Of a stretch of 64,000 bases of DNA, positions 56,201-64,000 are shown one piece after another. This DNA is from Tulasnella sp. 424 (Eukaryota > Basidiomycota > Agaricomycetes > Cantharellales > Tulasnellaceae). The DNA lies in assembly GCA_019633425.1 (NCBI GenBank), contig WSUB01000104.1:84396-148395 (forward strand), read 5' to 3'. The first letter of the stretch is position 1, and each line of letters starts with the position of its first letter. Made by a program: the position numbers and the translations under genes. The notes under the pieces were generated by a model. That model saw only the letters and a list, made by a program, of their open reading frames with translations. It was not told where the DNA came from and did not search any database.

Positions 56201-58846
56201 GCTCCCTGCGCGCTGCGCAAACGGCCCACGGACCGCTTTAGACACGTTGAAATGTTGAGATTTTAATGGTTCAAGTTGCTCACTAAGCCCCTCTACTAGC
56301 GCATGTCATGTTGGACACGCTGCACGCATCACCGAAAGAGCTCGGAAAACGAGGCACTAAGCACTTATTGCCGTTGCGATAGAATGTCGGCTGACGCACC
56401 TCTCAGCTCTTGCCGCGGCGCACTTAGGCTAGCTTCGCCAGGGTGACGGTGCCGATGGAGGCTGGAGTCCATGGACTTGGCCTGCGGTGCCGTTGCTCGG
56501 AAGTTGGAACTGCCAGTATAATTTCGCCCCGTCGAAGCTCAAATGCATTTTGACCAGAACTGGGGCGTCGATACGTCCTAGATATGCTCTCGAATAAGTA
56601 ACCCCGCGACTTAGTGACGAGACGTTTGACAATTTGAGCATTTGGCTGCAACGCGACCAGGGGGAAGGGAACTTACGGCTCACGGCACTTCAGCTCATGG
56701 CTTGGCCCTCGGCCGCCCTCACGGTAGACGTCAGCCGAAATCTCCCAAAGCGAACAAGCCCCGCCACCACTTGCGCTTGTTGCTGGTCCCACGTCGGCGG
56801 GCCGAGTGCACACGTGGGGAGGCTTCAATCTCAGAATCACTCGAGGATGAAACACGTGTACATACAAGGGAAACTAGTGCATGGCTCTGACGTTGGGTTG
56901 TGTTGTTCAAAGGTCCCCCTCGTCCCGTGTAAGATGCAACACGCACTCCGCGCATAACGTGCTCACAGATCAAGCAACTGTCAAGGTCCGAGAACGGGGA
57001 CCCGAAACGAAGCGACCCGGTGGCAATTCACCTCATCGGATTTCATCGCCTTGTTAGTCAATGGTATGGTAATGTGGACATAAGGCAAGACCGTGCGGGG
57101 CCACGAGGATTTGGACTTTTATTGGAAACTCATCGCCTTCGGTCCGGTAAGAAACCCTCCTCCACCGGGAGGATCAGAGTCAATTACCTCAAAGTTAGGC
57201 AGTCGAACAACCCCCATGACTTTTGAGAAGGAAATTATCCCCTCGCAGGTTCACTTTTCGGTGCTCCTTCCTATTGAAAGTGATCTCCTGCAATGACAAC
57301 CTGAGCATAACGTCAAGTCTGCAGAGTAATAAGGATGTTGCTGTTCATGTTGACTGAGGGATAAAGGGACAGAGCAATTTCAGAGAATGATTCAAGGTGA
57401 AGGGATGTGAAGCTTGTGAAGGACGAAGCGGGGGATCGCCCAGCTGTGACGATTGTTTGCCAGATGAAGGTACTAATTACCGCTTCGGATTCACTTAGGG
57501 ACATCCTTTGTACGGACGCCAACGGAGTCCCTGAGAGAAGGTGACTATTGGGTATGTCACCATCATGGGGACTTGTGCGTGGCCAACCGACATTGAATGG
57601 TGGGACCAGAATTGATGAAGGCAGACCCATTCGTGCCCAAAACCGCAAACACCGAGATGCACACAAACACCTCTCCGGGCCAATTGCGCACCGAAAGATG
57701 GCGTCCAGTGAGCGTCAGTCGAAGGCATCTTCCATATCCAGAAAATCCGGTTGCTGAGGAGCGCCGATCTTTCGGGGAAGTCGAAGACTTGCGGAAGGCG
57801 GAAGCGCGAAAACGTCGAGTGGGGGCAGAAAATCTTCAGGCTTTGGAAGAACCTTAATGTAATCCTTCAGCGGCACACGGGATTCTCACAGAGAAGAGGC
57901 TTTACGAGACCCAACCAATCTGTAGCAGGTCGTCTCAGAATCACGCACCAGAAAGCGAGTTGTTGGAGGAGCCTGAGCACTGAAGCAACAATAATTCGAG
58001 GCGAGAATCTCGTGAATGGGTCATGCTAAACATCTGCATAGTATTCCGTAGCGGTGCAGTTGCTTCGTGGTGGAACCAGAGTGTGCAGGTGAAGCGCTTC
58101 TCCCGTCGACTATCCGCTCGGCTCTTTCGAAGAGATTGTTACTCGAGCGCTTCTTCGTGCATATACGGAGCCTTCTAAAGAGGTGGGTGACTTTGGTCGC
58201 TTAAGGTGACCGCTCGTTGTGGATCTGGTGGTTAGAAATGAATATCGGCACCAGGAGGAAGAGCAGTGGGCTGTTTTCGGTGCTTTCGTCCCTTTGGTAA
58301 CGGCGAATGGGAGGAAGCGGAGGTTAACGCGTGATGCGTCGGCTGGTTTCACGGATCTGCCGATGCCGATCCAATCGGTTCAATCGGAGCTTTTGGCGAG
58401 TACAAGAAATGCGCGCAACTCTCGGTGCATTGAATATGGCCATGGGGGGAAAGCGAGCTCGGCATCTCTCGCTAATTGGTCAGTGTTGAAATGGACTGTG
58501 GGGCCCTGATGTGGGAGATAAAGTTACTTGTGACCGTGACATGTTTGTGTGACGAGGCAAATGTCACACGTTAAAGGTCAAGATAGGCTGAGCTGAGGGA
58601 GTTCCCCAAACCACTCGGCCTACCCCACCCCTCGCTCTCTCCCAAACATGTAAGCATTTTACGCGACTCCCCACTGCTAGTAGGGTGTAGACGATGGGCA
58701 GTGTGTGCCGAGGAACCCTGAAATAAGGTTTCCCTGAACTCCCTCAGACACGTAATCAGCCAGCTGGAGCTTCGCATGCTCACCCCCATTCCCGCTCACA
58801 GATTAAAAGGCACCAGCTCGACAATTCTACGTCTCCTCTTTCCCAA
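50254..58846. other. Long stretch without a recognisable intact gene
   Basis: It holds the tandem duplication above. The only notable reading frames are a very acidic 73-aa one (51249-51470, minus; DSIDEELMLEEADNVALEMD) and scattered minus-strand pieces in both units. No TIRs, integrase, reverse transcriptase or transposase motif was seen. Confidence 0.5.
50950..58150. repeat. Old tandem duplication, units about 50.95-54.75 and 55.1-58.15 kb
   Basis: Blocks recur in order: CTCCTGAGGCGGCGAA/CTCCTAGACGGCGAA; CGAAGAGTTTCTCTTCCCGTC/CGAAGAGCTTCTCTTCCCGTC with a run of C/T after it; GAGTAATAAGAAACGTCGCCG/GAGTAATAAGGATGTTGCTG; CACAAACACCTCT; GGTCATGCTAGACATCTGCATAG/GGTCATGCTAAACATCTGCATAG. Both units have many indels. 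Short open frames on the minus strand keep some protein-level likeness, but no product can be assembled. Confidence 0.65.
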
Positions 58847-60254
58847 ATGTTTTCTTCCTCCAGCAAGACCATTACTGCCCCTGCCGCCCATTCGACTGAT
58901 GAGCAACCCTCGTTCGTGAGTATCCTCTTTGTTCGCCCGGGCGGCTTCAATCAAGATGGCAGCGATTAACCCTATTTTATTATGTCTAGATCGATGCCAA
59001 GGACAAGGAAAACGAGATCCAAGGGACTTTCATATACGATGACAAGAGAATTCGCATCATTCGAGACCTCACCGAAATACACCAGGTTACTTGGAAAAAG
59101 TCGAACAACAAGACTGCCGCTGTAAGTAGTACACCAGCGTTGTTTGGATGTCCTTCTATCTGCCGTTTTAACTGTTGTCTTCGGTATACAGGTGTATGTC
59201 AAGTACCTCCGCTACGCCACCATCATCGAAGGCGACATCCATTTGACAAACGGGGATAAGAAGAGGGAGCTCAAGGTACGCAGTCTTTAAGTCGATCTAC
59301 TCCGCCAAACGATCCACCGCTCATACATTCTTTCCTAACAGAGGATACTCGACCAGATGAAACTATGGACGTCGCTCAAACACCCCAACATCTTGCCTTT
59401 CCTTGGTTATCAATGGAAAGAGACGCCGATCCTCGTCTTCTACTGGTATAAAAACGGAAACGTATCTCAGTACCTGAAGACTTGCCCTGATGCTGACCGT
59501 ACCAAATTGGTGTGTATCTCGTTGACGTGTTCGAACCGATTCTGAAACAACGAACAACGTGTTCCAAACAACCCACAGCTCGCCCAAGTTGCTCAAGGTC
59601 TCTCGTTCCTGCATAACAAGTCTATCGTACATGGAGATATCAAACCCAACAACGTAATTATTGCTGACGATGGTCATGCGATGCTTATGGACTTTGGGAT
59701 GGCCCCCGACTTGCGGATGGTCGAACGTAACATGACGATGGCAGACTCGGGAAGAGACAACGTTGGATACATGAGCCCTGAGCTAATCGAAGAAGGTAAT
59801 TACACTCAGGCAACTGATGTATACGCATTTGGCGCGCTGGTTTTGGAGGTCAGCAGCTCTGCATATTGCCCGTTGTGTTGTTCGCTCAGCTCTCGACCCG
59901 GAAGCAGATTCTGTCTGGTCACCCACCGTTCTATAAGCTTCCCTATATCCAAGCTATGATCCAGATCACAAAACGGGACAAACCGGTGCCGGACGACCAT
60001 CCAGAGTTGTCGTCTTCCTCACCGTTTTGGGAGCTCATGCAGCGCTGTTGGACTACAATACCGGATGATCGGCCGGGTATAGACGAAGTGCGCGGCGCGG
60101 TACGTCCACTACAACGCCTCTTCTTAGTCATCGCCAGTCTAACCTTGGATGTTTGCAGCTCGAACGCATGGTCAAAGGCAAACGTTCCGGATTGATTGGT
60201 TACTTCAGCTATCTCTGCGCCCTCCCTTTCCGTCTGGTCGGACTCTCATGGTAA
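58847..60254 (+). CDS. Protein kinase with degenerate N-lobe
   Basis: Seven exons (58847-58915, 58990-59121, 59192-59275, 59342-59509, 59579-59848, 59908-60099, 60159-60254), all junctions phase 0, give 336 aa. The C-lobe is complete: VHGDIKPNNVII (H169, D171, N176), DFG at 189-191, MSPEL in the activation segment, then DVYAFGALVLEILSGHPPFY and RPGIDEVRGA. The probable ATP-anchoring Lys is in VYVKYLR (K71). There is no Gly-rich loop; the preceding segment is QVTWKKSNNKTAA. It belongs with the many tyrosine-kinase-like fungal kinases. The last 25 residues are hydrophobic (LIGYFSYLCALPFRLVGLSW) and may bind a membrane. Catalytic residues are present, so activity is plausible. Confidence 0.85.
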
Positions 60255-61648
60255 CCACCAATCATTCGAACGTATTCTATGAGTCTAGATCAAGATATTC
60301 CAGGACTTCCTAATTGCAAGAACCCCTTTAAAGGGCAAACGGGTCGGGTTCGATGACCAGCTAATTCACGACGATCTATGCTGACTGATGCCCATGATAT
60401 TTATCCGGTCCACTTATCACCCCGCTCATCCTTGCGATGGCTGTATACGAATCCGTCCATTATGTTCTGTTATGAATATTGTGTCTAGTTATTTCTTCAT
60501 GGCCCAGGCTCTAGCTTCAAAACCTTATTTTGAGTTTAGGAAGCCGGACTGCGAGCCACCGTCGCACCTCGCCCTCAGTGTGAACCTGGAGTCGACGCCG
60601 TACGATGAGCTAACCTATAGCAGCCTGGAACTTCTTTGGTGGGGGATTGCAGCAAGTGCGTTCACCTAAGCTACCGGAGCAACGCGGGGATAGGTGCGCG
60701 TAAACCTTCGATCGATAGACTGTTTCGACCGAAACAAACTGCCTCTTTGCACGATTGCACCGACAAGCTCATTGACTCATCGAACGTAATCCGCAGAACA
60801 AATTTCTCAATGATACTATCCGTGAGATGATCATGGAGGACAAGGTTCTCGTTACAACGTCGTGACAACGTTGCAACTCCCATCCGCGGGACCTCCTTCG
60901 AAAAGTCTTGCTTCCGGATGTCCCGATTGCGTTCCCCCACTGAAACCGTGGAAGCAACGTTCTTGCTAATCAAGACCAAATCGTCCTTTCCACTCCTGAT
61001 CAGAATACTTACGCACCGTGGTGTTCGATCTCTAGCTCGATTCCAGATGGATGTCTCGATCGAGTGGGTTGGTGTGCTTGCCGCCCCGCAGCGCTGCGGA
61101 GGAATTCTAAAGATAATATCGAATGCTCCTTGATTTCCCATTATAGATCCGTGTTATTCTTGTACTTTGTCAACGGAATGATCATATCAGGACGTCGACG
61201 TCAGGTGCAAGTGATTCTGGATCCGAAGCGGGACGGATAAGCTGCGGGTCGATCTGGACGACTTCGATTGCAAATCGTGGGATGATAGGCCTCACATGAA
61301 TCGCAAAGCCAGGATGCCTTCGATTTAGGGCAAGTTTGAATATGGGGTGAGCCTACGCGTGGAGCTTGAGGGAGTCAGCACCAATGATGATGTTGTGGAG
61401 ACGGCCCGAGCGCCAGCCAGCCACCCCCACTTTCTAAGGGGATATTATTTAGGCTCCATTGCATCGCTGACTAAGTCTCCACCCTCGAAGTTTGCTAACT
61501 AATATGATATTTTTCGAAATGGAACGACGCGGTGAAACTACGATTGACGGGCCTTCTCAAAACGTGCTGGGGGCGAAACTGTTCGCGTCAATGCCGGCCC
61601 CTAGCTCAACGTTATGGCGAAGCTATGAAAAAAAAAAAACGGCAAACA
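60255..61648. other. Intergenic, nothing recognised
   Basis: Short frames on both strands (for example 60388-60669) have no family features. It includes an A-run at about 61628-61639 next to the end of the DUF6593 gene. Confidence 0.45.
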
Positions 61649-62433
61649 TTAGGTTAGGCTGAAAATAAAGGCTTCGGATGGGCTAATTAACTTTTGCGCA
61701 TTCTCTCGTTTCTTTGTATTGATAATGAAGGAAAAGAGCAGAAGCAAATATGACTCGCGACTTGAATGCTGGGAAGAGTAAAGTACTGACCTTCTCAGCC
61801 TCCTTTCTCTTTTTCTCCATCATCAAAGCGGACACCAAAATGTAGTCGAAAACAGAACTCGTACAACAGTTCGAATCAACCGAAAGAGTGGCAGGTCTGC
61901 GAGCATACGAGCACGTGAGTAAAGTTAACCTCTATAGACGCATGGTGGAAGTGGTGATAGACGGACTTGGTAGGGCGCAAAAACCTAGTACGTTTGCGGG
62001 TGTAAGAGGCGACAACTCTCTCTGAAGAGTTATAACACTAATAATCATGAGGGCGTTAACATAGCGCCAGCCACTGCGCTTAACCACTTGCCTCTTCCTT
62101 CTTCCAATAATAAGCGCCTTCCTCTTCATCACGGAAGTAGAACTTGCGAGATCCCAGAAGGTCAAGACCACCTGTCGCTCCTCCCAGAAGCTTCCCGCAA
62201 TCTTTTCCATGAATAATGGCTTTCCTTCGACTGGTCAGGCCGCCCCAGTGGACTTCGGAGATTACCTCGCCCGTGGCGGCCCGGGTTACTGTCGTGGACT
62301 TGAGATTTACTAGTACACCTCTATTCGTGCGTATATGGTACGCAGCTACACCGTAAGGATCGTTCACTCTACCCGAAAAATCGTCGGAGGAGGAGGTGAA
62401 AGTCGTAAAGGGAGTTGAGCGTAGGGACATCAT
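61649..62433 (-). CDS. DUF6593-type protein
   Basis: Exons 62433-62088, 62021-61967, 61896-61791 and 61711-61649 give 189 aa, the usual size of this Agaricomycete family. Features fitting DUF6593 are the beta-rich N-terminal part (VNDPYGVAAYHIRTN, STTVTRAATGEVISEVHW), then FYFRDEEEGAYYWKKEEA, VVASYTRKRTRFLRP, PATLSVDSN and the C-terminal strand-helix VFDYILVSALMMEKKRKEAE. The second intron has a GTCCGT donor. The last exon (21 codons) is the least certain; the protein might instead end near the AEK. Function of the family is unknown. A TATA box lies about 60 bp upstream. Confidence 0.75.
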
Positions 62434-64000
62434 CTGAGCGAGGAGAAGTGAATTGGTTGAGAGTATGTTTGCGTTAACCTTCCATCAGTTTGATATATAC
62501 ATATGGTGAATGTGGCAGGGCCGAGAAGTGAGCACAGTTCAGCGCAGCTCACAAGCGGGTGGAGCGATGGCGGCAAGAATATGCCGCCGGGTCGTCATGT
62601 GACCCTCGATGGTATTAGTCAGCCCAAGCTGGATCCCTTCCAGATCGCGCCGAAGCTTCAAACGCTCGCATCGATTCTGGATGATCAAGACAGGTTTCTC
62701 CAGTCCATTTGTTTGACACTCCCGTCGTGCCCGCAGTGTAGAATATGATTGCATCCCCCTCTCATTACCAAGATCCACCCGAACCGGTGGACGCTCGGGT
62801 TTGACGTGGGGACCGTAACCCCCGTGTCTGAGCAACGTATTTATTAGGGACGCCTCCGCTATCCGCGTTGAGAGAATATGACGTATCGTCGCCCGGCGAC
62901 GGTTGCTCGACTGTTTGCACCATGGCAATGTTCGCAGGAGACCACAAAGCACTGGTTCGCTCCAAGGATCCACACCTTGATGGCTTACCGGGCTTACGGG
63001 GGCTTACGGGTGTTTGACTTTCTCTATAGCAAGGCATTAAACAGGCTTCAGATAAATCCGCAAAGTCGAAACTCTGGAGATCCGTCAGAGTGTCGGGAGG
63101 TGGACGACCCTCGCAGTCTCGGAAAAGTTGGATGTGCCTTATAATGCCCTCCGGCTTTTAGCGGGTGGTAAGACCGTAATCACCGCCTGGCAAGCCGCGA
63201 AACTCTCCGATCAGGTCCAGTTCCACCTCGCTTGTTGGTTCTCAGGTCCACATGACATAGTCCCGCAATCTTCCGCATTTCAACTCCGTATATTGGGCGT
63301 AAAATACCTATGTACTGACCTTGCAAGGTGCTTTTCAGGCATTGGGGATTAGGAGGCGGCGTGGGAGGTAGATTTGAGTTCCATTTGGCGTTACACTACC
63401 TCGCACCCATGAAGTCCTTCGCGAGATTCGATTGGCCCTTGCTCTACACATATTCTCTTCTTAGTCGCTCCCTTCTTTCCCATTGATCCGCCGTTAGGCC
63501 CACCACGGTTTGCTGTTGTTCCCTTCATCGGTCGATCATTCCCACTCAAGGTCGTCAGTCAATCATAGTCTGCCGGTGTCAGACTGATAACAACTTGTCC
63601 AACTCGCGCCGCAGCGACCTTGTACCCCCTGTGGGACCTCGTCCATGCTCATTCATCCTTCCACAGAAAGCCACGCTGCAATGAGGTGACTGGGCAGCTG
63701 GGTTTTGCTTGGCTTCGGGTCCTATTTCGGTGTTGTGCACTGGGTCGTACTTGGGATGTAGCTGTTGTCTCTCGTGCCAGCATTGTCCGCCGTGCATCGG
63801 AAGGTGAAATCAGGATGATACTTGTCAGAGAATGCCAGTCAAATAGGTTCATATTACCGTCCTCTATCACGCGCGCTGCATGAGTCCTCTCGTCAACATT
63901 TGAGAACGGTGGAGCAATCGGCATCGGTCCTTTGTTAATGACCTCGTAGATACAACATGATCCTTCGATTAGACCCCGCCTATGTCTACAGCATTTAATT
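62434..64000. other. No supported gene to the window end
   Basis: Open frames at 62539-62973 (minus), 63128-63352 (plus) and 63579-63924 (minus) have biased, unstructured translations and no recognised motif. The right edge may contain the flank of a gene outside the window. Confidence 0.4.
62494..62499 (-). promoter_or_regulatory. TATA box of the DUF6593 gene
   Basis: The minus strand reads GTATATATCA here, about 60 bp before the ATG at 62433. Confidence 0.5.

Noticed and set aside
62539..63924. Genes near the right end
   Set aside because: Frames overlap on both strands, have Arg/Pro/Ser-biased translations, and cannot be extended by splicing.
1..64000. tRNA, rRNA or CRISPR features
   Set aside because: I looked for B-box-like GGTTCGANTCC motifs and for regularly spaced short repeats and found none convincing; CRISPR is not expected in a fungal genome.

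Overview
The window is nuclear DNA of a filamentous basidiomycete, most likely an agaricomycete. The genes carry many 41-83 nt introns with GT-AG borders and CTRAY-like branch points. They include families I know mainly from Agaricomycotina (DUF6535, DUF6593, Gag-like hypothetical proteins), alongside one housekeeping gene, the histone chaperone HIR1. No coordinates or names come from a database. Gene models were built by hand by splicing open frames, and every complete model closes in frame.

Layout. 0-0.4 kb: 5' part of a small secreted protein. 3.0-4.4 kb: Gag-like fusion protein. 4.5-7.3 kb: first copy (A) of a segment holding a 678-aa low-complexity protein gene plus the promoter and first exon of HIR1. 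7.4-12.4 kb: pseudokinase gene, a divergent L-family gene (L0) and a four-TM gene (TM0). 13.2-15.1 kb: decayed copy B of the segment. 16.5-17.5 kb: TPR fragment and partial copy D. 17.5-20.1 kb: TM pseudogene and L1. 22.3-24.8 kb: DUF6535 membrane protein. 25.1-27.3 kb: decayed copy C running straight into the intact HIR1 gene (27.3-30.8 kb). 31.7-38.5 kb: TM2, L2, H2. 40.1-44.0 kb: tandemly duplicated TM genes, one dead. 44.4-50.3 kb: TM3, L3, H3. 50.9-58.2 kb: an old tandem duplication without a recognisable intact gene. 58.8-60.3 kb: small protein kinase. 61.6-62.4 kb: DUF6593 protein. The rest looks non-coding.

The main result is a repeated three-gene cassette that I do not recognise as described. 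Each unit has a small four-TM protein gene (TM), a convergent gene for an L protein (conserved head with a LVIESKANRD-type motif, then usually a disordered Ser/Pro tail ending in a short basic motif), and a divergently transcribed gene for an all-helical H protein. Two units are complete (31.7-38.5 and 44.4-50.3 kb). A third (17.5-20.1 kb) has a dead TM gene and no H gene. A fourth lies inverted at 7.4-12.4 kb; there the H slot is filled by a pseudokinase whose N-terminus is homologous to H with the same intron phases, and whose C-terminus is the L tail. This fusion suggests that L and H act together. An N-terminal helical domain plus a pseudokinase lacking the catalytic Asn and the DFG motif resembles the MLKL layout, so a role in membrane-targeted signalling, allorecognition or cell death is a hypothesis to test, not a conclusion.
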